A stretch of DNA of 64,000 nucleotides from CAZRIZ01 sp050950465 (GCA_050950465.1 JBMNHQ010000002.1:124001-188000); one strand, 5' to 3'. Shown: positions 16,524 through 25,914, counted from the first letter of the stretch. The notes: generated by a model not told the origin, from the sequence alone. Program-made: numbers and translations.

Positions 16524-18146
16524 TTAGATGTTGTCGTCGGTAATCGTAAAATCTTCCGTGTTGTAACCAAGCTGATGTAGTCGATCAGCACTTTCACGTG
16601 ACAGTATTTTGTTGGTATCAGGCGGATTTTGCTCGGTTGGTACTGCTTCAATTACAGCATCGACATCAGAAGTTTCTCGATTGGTGTCGATGTTCGATTG
16701 AAGTGTGTTGGTCTCAGTGTTAACTATATTTGCTTCTTGGTCAGTTAGGTTCGGTTCAGGTTTGTTATCTGCTAATTTACTAGGTTGGACCTGTTCGGCA
16801 TCGAGTAATTGCCCTACCTGTTTCTGATCTAATCGTGTCATCGCGATAGAAAAAATACTTCCCTTTTCTAACTCGCTTTCTACCCAGATCCTACCTCGCA
16901 TGTGCTCAACCATGCGGCGTGTGAGATACAACCCTAAGCCAGTTCCATTAATTTCCCGCGTGTCACGGTTGTCAACGCGGTAGAATTTTTGGAATAAATG
17001 CGGTAAGTCTTCTTTTGGTATACCTATACCTGAATCTTTCACACTCATGATCACTTCTTGCTGCTTATTGGTTGTTACGTTAATCTCAATCTGACCTTGC
17101 TTAGTATATTTTATGGCGTTTTCGATTAGATTTGTTAACGATTCCGTTAGCATTTGTTTGTCGGCTTGAATATAGAGTGATTGTTTTAATTTAGCTTCGC
17201 CAAAGCGACGAGACTTATCTGGTAAAAAAATTACTTGCAGCCCTTTATTTTCGGCTAGTGGTAGTAAATTTTGCACTAATTTTCTAGTAAATTCGACAGC
17301 ATTAATAGCTTCAAGGTTAGCATGAAGTCGTCCGTCGTCAACCTTAGATATATCGAGCAGGTTTTTAAATAATTCACCCAAATGTTGTGATGAGGCCTTG
17401 GCTTTCGTAGCGTAGTCTAGGGCTTTTTCGTCAATCGTGCATATCTTTGGGTTAGCAATTAGTCCTAAATAACCATCAATTGCAGCGACAGGCGTACGCA
17501 TTTCATGACTAGCGGTTGATATAAACTCCAATTGTTGCCTTTCTTTTTCAAGCTCTAGCTTGATATCGCGGAAAGCCACAACCAGTGATTTTGAATTAGC
17601 TACCGGACTAACTTGTAGGTGAATTGGAATGTTTTTACCACCAACAGTCTTAAGAAAAAATTCTCGGCTAGTTTGTGCTTCGCCAGTTGCTTGCGCTACA
17701 GCAACTGGGTTGATTGAGTCATCGATGGTTTGACTGGTTGCGTCCACTAATTGCAAGACAGTCTGGTAGTTCATATCTAATGCGTCGTCGGTCCAACCAC
17801 TAATTCTTTTAGCTTCGGGGTTGATTAACGAGATATTAGATTTTTCATCTATGGCTAACACTCCTTCGCCGATTGATTCAATGATGACCGAGGTCTGATC
17901 TAACAACTCGCCATTAGGACGCCCCCCATTTGCCGAGTTTCTTTTAGTTCTAACTGTTAATCCAATTGTAATCAACAGGATAATCAGAGTGGCGGCGCTG
18001 GAAATGAAAATAAAATATGTTGATTGATTAATTTGCCAGACTTTTTGAATAGCGATACTAAAAGCAGTTAGCAGTAGTCCAACAAAAAGCAAAAACAAAA
18101 TCAAATTAAAACACGATTTAGTTGGCTGTTTCTTTTTCCCACTCAT
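16524..18146 (-). CDS. Membrane histidine kinase with PAS domain
   Basis: 540 aa from ATG 18144-18146, chosen because a TATAAT box (18156-18161) lies 9 nt before it; the longer frame would start upstream of the promoter box. Two membrane helices (about 12-35, 43-66) with almost no extracellular loop, PAS (about 85-195, LINPEAKRISGWTDDAL), HisKA with phospho-His in FISTASHEMRTPVAAI, then HATPase (N box LIENAIKY, G1 DSGIGIPKEDL, GTGLGLYL). An acidic 90-residue C-terminal extension follows. The lack of an extracellular sensor suggests intramembrane or cytoplasmic sensing. Partner: the response regulator downstream. Confidence 0.92.
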   Translation of the reverse strand: MSGKKKQPTKSCFNLILFLLFVGLLLTAFSIAIQKVWQINQSTYFIFISSAATLIILLITIGLTVRTKRNSANGGRPNGELLDQTSVIIESIGEGVLAIDEKSNISLINPEAKRISGWTDDALDMNYQTVLQLVDATSQTIDDSINPVAVAQATGEAQTSREFFLKTVGGKNIPIHLQVSPVANSKSLVVAFRDIKLELEKERQQLEFISTASHEMRTPVAAIDGYLGLIANPKICTIDEKALDYATKAKASSQHLGELFKNLLDISKVDDGRLHANLEAINAVEFTRKLVQNLLPLAENKGLQVIFLPDKSRRFGEAKLKQSLYIQADKQMLTESLTNLIENAIKYTKQGQIEINVTTNKQQEVIMSVKDSGIGIPKEDLPHLFQKFYRVDNRDTREINGTGLGLYLTRRMVEHMRGRIWVESELEKGSIFSIAMTRLDQKQVGQLLDAEQVQPSKLADNKPEPNLTDQEANIVNTETNTLQSNIDTNRETSDVDAVIEAVPTEQNPPDTNKILSRESADRLHQLGYNTEDFTITDDNI

Positions 18147-18190
18147 CCTATGGTAATTATAAGTCAAAGTAGTCTAAATTTAAAGTGAAC

Positions 18191-18212
18191 AAAAATAGCC
18201 CTGACGGGGCTA
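18191..18212 (-). terminator. Terminator after the cupin gene
   Basis: TAGCCC/GGGGCTA stem with a 4-5-nt loop and A/T runs on both sides; on the minus strand it ends with TTTTTG. It isolates the cupin gene from the kinase gene downstream. Confidence 0.75.
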
Positions 18213-18230
18213 CTTTTGTTATGTCATATT

Positions 18231-18677
18231 TTATTTTTTCTTAGCTTTTTTGGCGGCGTGCTCAGCTGCTTCGGCAGCGTCACCATCGGCATGTGTAGTG
18301 TGGACAGTGCTGGCTGGATGATGCGGTGGGGCATAAATTGAATACATTTTTAGCGGTTCGTCGCCAATATTAGTGACGTTATGCCAGTAACCAGCTGGAA
18401 CAAAGATGCCAGTGCCGTCTTCAACTTTTTGCTCAAAGTCTAGGTTGCTTTTAGTTTTACCCATTTGCACTAAACCATCACCTTCTTCAATACGCAGGAA
18501 TTGGTCCGTGTCTTTGTGAAGCTCTAGACCGATATCATCGCCCACTTCGATACTCATTAAGGTCATTTGTAGGTACTTGCCTGTCCAAATAGCCGTGCGA
18601 TAGTTAGTATTCTCTTCGGTTAAATCTTCAACGTCCGGTGCATAAGGCTTCTTGCCATGGTCTGAAAAATCCATCAT
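18231..18677 (-). CDS. Cupin-domain protein (single-domain)
   Basis: 148 aa. Cupin motif 1 is seen around IGLELHKDTDQFLRIEEGDG (metal ligands His and Glu), motif 2 around GIFVPAGYWHNVTN (His). This form is common as a metal-dependent sugar isomerase or mannose-6-phosphate-isomerase-like protein; substrate unknown. The C-terminus is Ala/Lys rich (EAAEHAAKKAKKK). GAGGAG precedes ATGATG. Monocistronic. Confidence 0.85.
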   Translation of the reverse strand: MMDFSDHGKKPYAPDVEDLTEENTNYRTAIWTGKYLQMTLMSIEVGDDIGLELHKDTDQFLRIEEGDGLVQMGKTKSNLDFEQKVEDGTGIFVPAGYWHNVTNIGDEPLKMYSIYAPPHHPASTVHTTHADGDAAEAAEHAAKKAKKK

Positions 18678-18831
18678 GTCTTCTCCTCTTTAAGTTAAAA
18701 TAATTAATGATTTCATTATAGCCTATTTTGGTTGGGTAAAAAATGATTTTGCTAGTCCGTCGTCTGTATGGCAAACTTTCTACTACGTCACAAGTTCTAC
18801 CATACGCTAGATTCTGTCAAGTGAGGCATTT

Positions 18832-18943
18832 GATGGAATGCGAACCCACTTTTGCTACGCAAAAGACCGGGTTTTACCGCGCCGTAGATAGTCACCACGA
18901 GAACGCCCGACCACAAGTCGGGCGCTTTCGTGGTGATTCCATC
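18832..18943. other. Three-way-junction structured intergenic element
   Basis: Outer arms GATGGAAT (18832-18839) / ATTCCATC (18936-18943) enclose two hairpin branches. One is built on AACCC/GGGTT plus CTTTTGC/GCAAAAG (about 18843-18873); the other is CACCACGA/TCGTGGTG with CGCCCGAC/GTCGGGCG stacked on it (18893-18935). No ORF with a ribosome binding site is present. It could be an RNA or a cruciform-forming DNA element; strand is undecided. Confidence 0.55.
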
Positions 18944-18987
18944 GGGAGACCGCTTGCAGTGTTTTATTAATTCGCTTCGCTACTTAC

Positions 18988-19109
18988 TAAAATACTCACT
19001 ACGTTTTATCAAACTTTGACAAGTTTGATAAAATCCGAACCCTCGGGTTCGACCACTTTCTGGCGAAAGTTAACCAAAATAAAACACCTATCTGGCGATG
19101 AGTATTTTA
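18988..19109. other. Cloverleaf-like structured intergenic element next to tRNA-Glu
   Basis: Outer 11-bp arms TAAAATACTCA (18988-18998) / TGAGTATTTTA (19099-19109) enclose three perfect hairpins: TTTTATCAAACTT with its complement (13 bp, 19004-19033), CGAACCC/GGGTTCG (19036-19051) and ACTTTC/GAAAGT (19055-19070). An alternative 12-bp pairing ACCAAAATAAAA/TTTTATTTTGGT reaches into the CCA end of tRNA-Glu. It lies directly 3' of the tRNA and might serve in processing or termination. Confidence 0.55.
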
Positions 19110-19112
19110 TTT

Positions 19113-19187
19113 TGGTGATCCCACCGGGAGTCGAACCCGGATTGTCAGGATGAGAACCTGATGTCCTAACCATTAGACGATGGGACC
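19113..19187 (-). tRNA. tRNA-Glu (CTC)
   Basis: 75 nt with CCA encoded. Acceptor GGTCCCA/TGGGATC, anticodon stem TCAGG/CCTGA with loop TTCTCAT (anticodon CTC), T-arm CCGGG-TTCGACT-CCCGG. Fully canonical cloverleaf. Confidence 0.97.
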
Positions 19188-19197
19188 ACGTTTGGTT

Positions 19198-19226
19198 ATT
19201 TTAACACTAAAAATTATTTTAGTAAA
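19198..19226 (-). promoter_or_regulatory. Promoter of tRNA-Glu
   Basis: Minus strand TTTACT (19221-19226), 17-nt spacer, TAAAAT (19198-19203) with an extended TGT before the -10. The start is predicted a few nucleotides before the mature tRNA 5' end. Confidence 0.7.
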
Positions 19227-19272
19227 ATTAAAGCCATCGATATAATGTCGATGGCCTGATTGGAGATGGTAG

Positions 19273-19596
19273 CTATAGGATGTTGCTAGAAAAGACGAAG
19301 GATATTTTGAAATCTTCATCTGCCACTAGCTTGCCGACTGGATCAATCCGAACATCCCAGCCACTACCTTTGAAGGCAGAGCTGGGGTGGGCAATCCAGT
19401 CGCTCATAGCAACCTGTTCAATCGTAAACTTCCCTTTAGCCAACTCTTCGAAGCGCTTTTTTACGTCCGCAAAATCTAAGCGGATTTCTTTTTTGCCTTC
19501 GACATAGTTAGCAAGCAACAGTTGGTTGATTGCTGTGAGCAGAATAGACTCCATATCATTAATCTGCTCGAGTGCAATCGGTGTGATTAGGTTCAT
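19273..19596 (-). CDS. Hypothetical soluble protein
   Basis: 107 aa, no membrane segment or motif I recognise; mixed alpha/beta with an Ile/Leu-rich first helix and a tryptophan pair region (DWIAHPSSAFKGSGWDVRI). AGGAGG lies 9 nt before ATG. A consensus promoter at 19683-19711 gives a leader of about 80 nt containing a small CTGCCA/TGACAG hairpin. Monocistronic. Confidence 0.65.
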   Translation of the reverse strand: MNLITPIALEQINDMESILLTAINQLLLANYVEGKKEIRLDFADVKKRFEELAKGKFTIEQVAMSDWIAHPSSAFKGSGWDVRIDPVGKLVADEDFKISFVFSSNIL

Positions 19597-19682
19597 GCCA
19601 TTACCTCCTCTTAATCGTGTAATTGAGCTTTTTTATCAAACCACTAACCGTGCTAACTGCCAGAATTGACAGTCATTACCCT

Positions 19683-19711
19683 ATTATATACTATCTAGCA
19701 TAGAAAGTCAA
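19683..19711 (-). promoter_or_regulatory. Promoter of the 107-aa gene
   Basis: Minus strand TTGACT (19706-19711), 17-nt spacer, TATAAT (19683-19688). Confidence 0.8.
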
Positions 19712-19793
19712 GATCGATAACGCTTTAGTGTGAAATGTTGACCATGGTTATTTTTCATGAATGTCTAAGTCGGTAAATTTGTTTTTTAATTAG

Positions 19794-20261
19794 TTAATTG
19801 CGAGCTTTATCAGTTGATCCAAAACCGCCTAGGCGTTTACCAGCGGCATCATCATTGTCAGTAATTAAATATTTAACAAAAACTGCTTGAGCTATGGCTG
19901 TACCCTTTTTAACCATATAAGGTTTGGATCGAATGTTTAAAACTTGAATATAAAAATGCCCATCATTGTCAGGATTTTCGTAATAGTCGGCGTCAATTAC
20001 AGCCATCGAGTTTGGTAAAACTAAGCCGTGCTTAATTGGAGTGGATCCGCGACTGATAATTAGCATCATGTCGTCGTCGTTCATGATAGCTTTTAAGCCA
20101 GTTGGAACAAGGGTTGGTTTTTGGTCGATATCAGCGCTGTATGGTGGAACAACAATATCTTCGGCGGCACATAGATCATAACCAGCGGCAAATTTAGTTT
20201 TACGTTTAGGCAGCTTAATCCCCTTGTTTTCCCAGCCTTTAGCTATTTCAAAGCGACGCAT
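19794..20261 (-). CDS. dut: dUTP diphosphatase
   Basis: 155 aa trimeric dUTPase, hydrolysing dUTP to dUMP for thymidylate synthesis and keeping uracil out of DNA. Motif 1 AAGYDLCAAED, motif 2 ISRGSTPIKHGL, motif 3 NSMAVIDADYYEN (catalytic Asp), motif 5 RLGGFGSTDKA (P-loop-like, closes over the substrate). A 7-residue insertion between motifs 3 and 4 is unremarkable. Start overlaps the upstream response-regulator stop (TAATG), so they are co-translated. dUMP would feed ThyA, encoded at 58 kb. Confidence 0.94.
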   Translation of the reverse strand: MRRFEIAKGWENKGIKLPKRKTKFAAGYDLCAAEDIVVPPYSADIDQKPTLVPTGLKAIMNDDDMMLIISRGSTPIKHGLVLPNSMAVIDADYYENPDNDGHFYIQVLNIRSKPYMVKKGTAIAQAVFVKYLITDNDDAAGKRLGGFGSTDKARN

Positions 20262-20638
20262 TAACCCTCCTCAACGTGTTTTACAACCTCTAATAGTTTA
20301 GCTGGTGTGATATCGGCTTTAATCAGATAAGCATCGACTTTTAGTTCAAGCATACGACGCGATTGTTCGTCTTGTTGAAAGTTAGTCATAACAATAACTT
20401 TTGTATCTGGAATCAAATCTTCTTTACCGCGTAGTGCTTCTAATATTTCGTTGCCCTTACGTTCAGGTAACATAATGTCAAGCAAAATAATGTCATATTT
20501 TTTATTACGGGCCGTGACTAGACCATCATTGCCGTCTATTACCCAGTCAACCTTGTAACCAGCTCGTTCCAAAGTTCGCACATACATCTCACCAATGAAC
20601 CGGTCATCTTCGATACATAAAATGTTTTTTGCTGCCAT
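20261..20638 (-). CDS. Single-domain response regulator (CheY/PleD-receiver type)
   Basis: 125 aa from the ATG at 20636-20638, chosen over an upstream in-frame ATG because GGGGAGAGGT immediately precedes it. Receiver features: ILCIEDD, phospho-Asp in DIILLDIMLPERKG, conserved Thr (IVMTNF) and Lys (YLIKAD). No output domain, so it acts through partners. Directly follows its likely cognate histidine kinase and overlaps dut. Confidence 0.93.
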   Translation of the reverse strand: MAAKNILCIEDDRFIGEMYVRTLERAGYKVDWVIDGNDGLVTARNKKYDIILLDIMLPERKGNEILEALRGKEDLIPDTKVIVMTNFQQDEQSRRMLELKVDAYLIKADITPAKLLEVVKHVEEG

Positions 20639-20648
20639 ACCTCTCCCC

Positions 20649-22169
20649 TTAATTTTTATATAATCCGTGGTTTTTAATCCAGCCTGCATGCTGTTGACGA
20701 ATTAACTCTTTGTTTTTTCCATCACCTTTCTCTATTTTGTCAGCTACTGAGTTGTAGACTGGTATACCGAAGGTAAAGACCGATCCTTCACCAACTTCAC
20801 TCTTAACACTGATGTAGCCACCATGTGAGTCAATTATGGCCTTAGATAAGTATAAACCTATTCCGGTGCCAGCAACAGCTTGGCGTGAACGGTGCGAGCG
20901 GTAAAACTTCTTGAATAGATTGTTAACTACGTTGGAGGGCATACCAATACCATAATCGGTTACAGAAATTTCTACAAATTCTCCCTTTGATACAGCGTTT
21001 ACTATAATAGACCCACCTTCATGAGAATATTTAATGGCGTTATCAACTAGGTTAACGATAACTTCGCCAACGCTCGATTTGTCAGCAGCGACAGTTGGTA
21101 GATCGTCTTCTAGTTCAAATGTCAATAAACGTTGTTGTGTACTGGCTCGCAATTTCAGGTCGTCGACTATTGAATCGATAATATCTGAAACGGTTTCTTC
21201 ATGTATAAAAACCTGAAGATGCTTACGATCGTATTTTGACACACTTAAGATATTGTTAATATAAGTACTAAGTCGATTTGATGAAACAATTAAGCGATCA
21301 AAGATCTGTTGATGATCGCCAGAAATAGCTGGTTTTAGCTCTTGTTCTAATATCTCTAAATAGCCACGAATTACGGTGATTGGCCCGCGTAATTCATGTG
21401 TTGCAAAGGCAATAAAGTCAAAATCTTCTTCCTCAACTGAATAATCAGCTGTGCGGTTAATCATAACAATCATGGTTTCTACTTCCTCGCCCTGACGAAA
21501 ATTAACCGCCACATCGTAAAATTGACGATCTTCCGTGGCTACATCTGTATCAGCAACTCTTTGCCATAAATTATAGTCGGTTACTTTATTGCGGGCTTGT
21601 TTTATCCATTCGTTTAAGTCTTTTCCGTCATCAAGCTGTAAGGTAATTTGTCCATCTGGCTTAACTGACTTTTGTCCAATTTCATTAGCGTAAAGTGTTT
21701 TGCCGTCAATGCCGAGTAAAATTATTCCAATCGGTGATTTATCGAATGGCTGCCAAGGTGTTACGTCAAATTTCTTTACTTCCACTTGGTCAACTACGAC
21801 CGTCTTTTCTTCATTAGCAGCTGTTAGGGCGATAGATTCACTTGGTGCTTCAGTCTTTTCCTTAGTCGATGTCGGCTGACTTACGATTGCTGATTTTATA
21901 TTAGTTTTTGTTTTTGTCTCTGATTTCGGTGTTTCAATAATTGAGGGCGATTTTATAGCAGAGCTACTAACCAGTCCGCCCTGAGATAGTTTACTGAGGA
22001 AAAATGACATGATTAGACAGGCAAGAGTTAATCCTAGGCTAAAGATAGCCGGTCCAGCATCTGGCCAAAAGAACTCTAGTAGAATATATATCAATGCGGC
22101 GAACGCACCCATAATCAGAGCTTGCAGAATAATCAAAGTGTTTGCGCTAGGTTGTTTATTTACTGCCAT
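20649..22169 (-). CDS. Membrane histidine kinase
   Basis: 506 aa. Two N-terminal helices (about 10-30, 36-56) with a tiny loop, a low-complexity Ser/Thr/Glu linker (70-130), a PAS-like region (about 135-240), HisKA with phospho-His in FIAFATHELRGPITVIRG, HATPase with LVDNAIKY, DYGIGM and GTGIGLYLSK. AGGAGA precedes ATG. Overlaps the DUF3048 gene upstream by 10 nt and is followed by its response regulator. Same design as the kinase at 16.5 kb. Confidence 0.93.
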   Translation of the reverse strand: MAVNKQPSANTLIILQALIMGAFAALIYILLEFFWPDAGPAIFSLGLTLACLIMSFFLSKLSQGGLVSSSAIKSPSIIETPKSETKTKTNIKSAIVSQPTSTKEKTEAPSESIALTAANEEKTVVVDQVEVKKFDVTPWQPFDKSPIGIILLGIDGKTLYANEIGQKSVKPDGQITLQLDDGKDLNEWIKQARNKVTDYNLWQRVADTDVATEDRQFYDVAVNFRQGEEVETMIVMINRTADYSVEEEDFDFIAFATHELRGPITVIRGYLEILEQELKPAISGDHQQIFDRLIVSSNRLSTYINNILSVSKYDRKHLQVFIHEETVSDIIDSIVDDLKLRASTQQRLLTFELEDDLPTVAADKSSVGEVIVNLVDNAIKYSHEGGSIIVNAVSKGEFVEISVTDYGIGMPSNVVNNLFKKFYRSHRSRQAVAGTGIGLYLSKAIIDSHGGYISVKSEVGEGSVFTFGIPVYNSVADKIEKGDGKNKELIRQQHAGWIKNHGLYKN

Positions 22170-23272
22170 GATACGTCTCCTACATTATTTGGTATGGCGG
22201 TAATCCAGACATGACCACGATTGATAGCAATTTCCTTACCGTCATTATCATAAAATCGAATTTGCTTTTTGTGTTCTGGTTTTTTCCAAGTTGCCTCAAT
22301 CACTGTGCCGTTTTGAAAAATGTAAACTTTTCCTTCGCCTATAACTTCAATATTCTCACGATAGCCATCCTCTAGAACTCGATTTTCAATTACCCTTAAT
22401 GCTATTACAACATCAGACTGAATTGGTCCGGACTCGCGGTCGGAATGTACCGCTCCGTTTTGATGACGAGTGTATTTGTTGGTGTTGGTGTCGTAGGTGT
22501 AATAGCTGTTATAAATTGCACTTCGACTAATCTTCAGGTTAATTTGTGTGGCGTTTGGTTCTTCGACTGCTTTGCTTTTTTGTCGTAGGAACATATCTGG
22601 GTTTGAGCTGCCATAGCCCTTAGACTGGTTTAATTGATTTATTTTTTCAAAATTAGTGTAAACATTGTTGGGGGCGCGTCGACTGCGATCTCGCCAAAAA
22701 TATTTGCTATTATGATCAAAGCCGATATCTCGATACCTACCACTTCTTAATTCTTGGTTGGCTCGAGCACTAGCGCCAGTCTGAGCAATACTGGCCTCAA
22801 ATGGCTCCACCCAATATAGAAAATAAGGACGAACGCTACGGATTGGGCCAACTAGACTTGGCTGATTTTTTTGATAAAGCGCCATAAAACGCGTAATTCC
22901 ACCTTCGGCAACAGCTTCAAAAACTAGTTCAGCTTGCCCAATGCCAGACTGAGGACGCGCACCGTAATTATCATTTGGAATCATAATTGCTGTAATTGGT
23001 CGATTAGTTTCTGCCTCGGTTTCGACTTCTAAGCCAGAGAGGCTGGCGTAGTAAACAGGTGGTTTGATTTTTCTGACAAATGTAGGCGATGTAAATTCTA
23101 CACTAGTTAGAAGTGTAATTAAGACACTCGTTGCTACGAAGCTGGCGATAATGATAACTAAACCTACCCAGTGCCTGACAAAGAAATATGGCTTTTTGTT
23201 AACTTCTCTTTCTTCTCGTTCTTTCTTTTTTTCTAATTCTGGCTGATAGCTTTGAACTTTTCTTAAGGCCAT
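22160..23272 (-). CDS. DUF3048 (YerB-like) membrane-anchored protein
   Basis: 370 aa: charged N-terminus, one membrane helix (about 34-56), then the extracytoplasmic DUF3048 fold with its hallmarks RPITAIMIPNDNYGARPQSGI, VFEAVAEGGITRFMALYQ, GPIRSVRPYF and a C-terminal beta domain (WKKPEHKKQIRFYDNDGKEI). Family function is not established (YerB of Bacillus is a lipoprotein). Co-transcribed with the kinase downstream, which could sense its state. Confidence 0.88.
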   Translation of the reverse strand: MALRKVQSYQPELEKKKEREEREVNKKPYFFVRHWVGLVIIIASFVATSVLITLLTSVEFTSPTFVRKIKPPVYYASLSGLEVETEAETNRPITAIMIPNDNYGARPQSGIGQAELVFEAVAEGGITRFMALYQKNQPSLVGPIRSVRPYFLYWVEPFEASIAQTGASARANQELRSGRYRDIGFDHNSKYFWRDRSRRAPNNVYTNFEKINQLNQSKGYGSSNPDMFLRQKSKAVEEPNATQINLKISRSAIYNSYYTYDTNTNKYTRHQNGAVHSDRESGPIQSDVVIALRVIENRVLEDGYRENIEVIGEGKVYIFQNGTVIEATWKKPEHKKQIRFYDNDGKEIAINRGHVWITAIPNNVGDVSWQ

Positions 23273-23296
23273 CCCACTCCCCTTTGTTTTAAACTT

Positions 23297-24742
23297 TTAT
23301 TTTGCACTATCTATAGCTCGCTGTAGCCTTTTAATGGTTGTCTCTTTGCCTAAAATACTAATCGATCGATGGAGATCTGGACTAAACTGTGTCCAAGTTA
23401 GAGCAAAGCGAATTAGACTAAAACCAATCACGGGTTTTTGGTTAACTTTTGTCAAGAAATCGTTTAGACAATTTTGAACTGATTCGGCAGAAAAATCATC
23501 CAGTTTTCCGATCATATCTAATGCGGTTTGTAATATATCAACTTGTTTATCACGATCTAACTTACTTAGTTGCTTGTTTTCATCAATCATCGACCAATTT
23601 GGTGTTGGTTCTGTGAAGAAGAATTCAGTTACGTGTGGTAAATCTTTTAGCGTCTTAAGTCGGTCTTGTGCCAAGTTCAAAACTGCTTTCTTGTACTCTG
23701 GTTTGGCGGTTTTACCACCTTTACCCCAGAAGTCCTTAACTCGATTAAATAAATCATCTAATGTGATGCGACGTATCCATTGTCCGTTCATCCAGAGTAG
23801 CCGCTTTTCATCAAAACGTGCGCCTGAACGCTGGACCCGCCCTAGTGAGAACTTCTCAATTAACTCATCTACAGTAAATATTTCTTGAGTACTGCCATCA
23901 TTCCAACCAAGCGTGGCTAAGAAGTTAAACATGGCTTCAGGCAAAATACCGTCATTGCGATATTCTGCTACGCTTTTAGCGCCGTCTCTTTTACCGAGCT
24001 TCTTTTTGCCGTCCGGTCGCATAATATGTGGCAGGCAGGCAAAGACTGGAGGCTTAATTCCCAAAGCTTCATATAAGGCTAAATATTTAGGAATTGAGGC
24101 GATATATTCAACGCCACGAATAGCGTGTGTTATTTGCATTTCCGTATCATCGACGATATGACCAAAATTGTATGTCGGTAGTCCATCGGACTTTATTAAG
24201 ATAAAATCGTCAACCATTTCATTAGCGGATAAATCACCCATGACGGCATCGTGCCACTCATAATGTGTTTTGTCTGGTGCTTTAAAACGTAGAGCCTGTG
24301 TGCCGTCCCAACTAGGTGGGTCATCAGGTCGATTATGGCGATAAATAAAGGGCTTGTTATACTTCTTAGCTGCTTCTCTCATAGCTTCGATTTCCTGAGC
24401 AGTGTATGGATCAGCGTAAGCTAGACCCTTGTCAACCAATTTTTGCCCCCATTTTTTATAAATATCTTTTCTTTCACTTTGGAAATACGGTGTATGTGGT
24501 CCCCCAACCTCTGGTCCTTCATCCCAGTCAATCCCTAACCATTTTAATGTATCTAGGATTAATTCGGTTGCACCTTCTACGAAGCGCTCTTGGTCAGTGT
24601 CCTCAATTCTGATAATAAGGATACCATTAGCCTGTCGTGCTAACAGCCAAGGATAGATTGCTGATCTTACGTTGCCAACGTGAATATATCCCGTTGGGCT
24701 GGGAGCGAATCGAGTTCGCACTGTTTTTACACCATTTGTCAT
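23297..24742 (-). CDS. gltX: Glutamyl-tRNA synthetase
   Basis: 481 aa class Ic synthetase. HIGH-type motif in RFAPSPTGYIHVGNVR, KMSKS-type motif in KKLGKRDGAKSV (about 252), and the alpha-helical anticodon-binding domain from about 330. In most CPR bacteria GluRS also charges tRNA-Gln for the GatCAB route; nothing here tells whether this one is discriminating. A TAAAAT box lies 7 nt before ATG (leaderless). Its tRNA-Glu(CTC) substrate gene is 4 kb downstream. Confidence 0.96.
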   Translation of the reverse strand: MTNGVKTVRTRFAPSPTGYIHVGNVRSAIYPWLLARQANGILIIRIEDTDQERFVEGATELILDTLKWLGIDWDEGPEVGGPHTPYFQSERKDIYKKWGQKLVDKGLAYADPYTAQEIEAMREAAKKYNKPFIYRHNRPDDPPSWDGTQALRFKAPDKTHYEWHDAVMGDLSANEMVDDFILIKSDGLPTYNFGHIVDDTEMQITHAIRGVEYIASIPKYLALYEALGIKPPVFACLPHIMRPDGKKKLGKRDGAKSVAEYRNDGILPEAMFNFLATLGWNDGSTQEIFTVDELIEKFSLGRVQRSGARFDEKRLLWMNGQWIRRITLDDLFNRVKDFWGKGGKTAKPEYKKAVLNLAQDRLKTLKDLPHVTEFFFTEPTPNWSMIDENKQLSKLDRDKQVDILQTALDMIGKLDDFSAESVQNCLNDFLTKVNQKPVIGFSLIRFALTWTQFSPDLHRSISILGKETTIKRLQRAIDSAK

Positions 24743-24765
24743 AGTAGCTATTTTAGCAAAAAAAA

Positions 24766-25914
24766 CTATAAACTGGTAGCTAATCGGTAAATATTTTCGG
24801 TTAAAAGGTTTTTATCAGCAGAGATTTGGTAAAGAATTCCACCGTTTGACCAAATAGCCTTAGTTTTATCTTCGGTTTCATCAAAAATATAGATTGTTAG
24901 ACCATCTTGACGGTAAACCGAATATTCATCCCCCACCTCAGGCTTAATGATCTTAACTAGAATGCTCTGACTATCGAGAGAGCTTTTAGTTTGAATTATT
25001 TTATAAGTATCGTTTGATTGATTTCTGTAATTTAAGATTAAGCTTTGATCAGAGACATTTGGATAACCGTCTAGCTTGAAGCTATCGACTACATAGGTTG
25101 GTATGTGGCCAGTAATTCCTAACTGCCGATTGGCTAAATTGAGTGCGATGTTGGGCCAATTGAGATAAAGTAGTCCTGCGGTAGCAACAACTAGAATAAC
25201 AATTACGAACATACTAGTTAGGTGTTTTTTAAACCAAGCTTTGTAGTTAAGTTTAATATGCGGACTTTTTTCAATTAGTTGCTTATTGCTAGGGGTCTTC
25301 GCAATGGCTTGATTGATAATCTGATCTTTTCTGGCTCGCTGATCTTCTTTCGTAATTTTGTCGCCCGTTCTTTTAGGAGACTTGGTTGAGCCAGTAGTTT
25401 TTTTAACTAAGTTTTGGCTCGTTTGATAAATTTTACCGGTTTTTCGTCGACGCTGTCGACTAATTTGTGCAGCATAATATCGTCTGGCAAAATCAACTCT
25501 TTTAGCTCGCTCAACCGCTTCAATAAATTTTTGATTTTGTTCGGCCGTAACAACTATGTCTTTGCTTGGCTTAATATCTAGAATAATTGGTTTATCGGTT
25601 TGGTTGAAGTCACCTCGCCTAAAGCGAGTGACACCGGGTGCCTTTGGACCCTGCTTACTAGGTTTAATAATGTCTCGGTTAAATTGTTTTATTTGTGGTT
25701 TTTGAGCTCGATTATCAGTTGCCTTTATGCTAGCAGCTCGTCTGATGTCGGGTCGATGAACGTATTGTCGGTTAAGTGTGTTGGCAGCTTTTGGGGTTTT
25801 GTTGTTTGGTCGCGGTGCTTTAACGGCATCATTAATCAACTGGCCTGTTTCGCCATGATATTTACGACCCGCAAGTCGTATAACGTTCTTCTCCTCTATT
25901 CTGCTATCACCCAT
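24766..25914 (-). CDS. Single-pass membrane protein with basic cytoplasmic region and DUF4367-like C-terminus
   Basis: 382 aa. Residues 1-225 are very basic and disordered-looking (many Lys/Arg/Gln), membrane helix about 235-257 (MFVIVILVVATAGLLYL), then an extracytoplasmic domain ending IWSNGGILYQISADKNLL, which resembles the end of DUF4367/anti-sigma-type domains. A regulator coupling envelope and cytoplasm is possible but unproven. It is divergent from the PEGA-like gene. Confidence 0.6.
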   Translation of the reverse strand: MGDSRIEEKNVIRLAGRKYHGETGQLINDAVKAPRPNNKTPKAANTLNRQYVHRPDIRRAASIKATDNRAQKPQIKQFNRDIIKPSKQGPKAPGVTRFRRGDFNQTDKPIILDIKPSKDIVVTAEQNQKFIEAVERAKRVDFARRYYAAQISRQRRRKTGKIYQTSQNLVKKTTGSTKSPKRTGDKITKEDQRARKDQIINQAIAKTPSNKQLIEKSPHIKLNYKAWFKKHLTSMFVIVILVVATAGLLYLNWPNIALNLANRQLGITGHIPTYVVDSFKLDGYPNVSDQSLILNYRNQSNDTYKIIQTKSSLDSQSILVKIIKPEVGDEYSVYRQDGLTIYIFDETEDKTKAIWSNGGILYQISADKNLLTENIYRLATSL

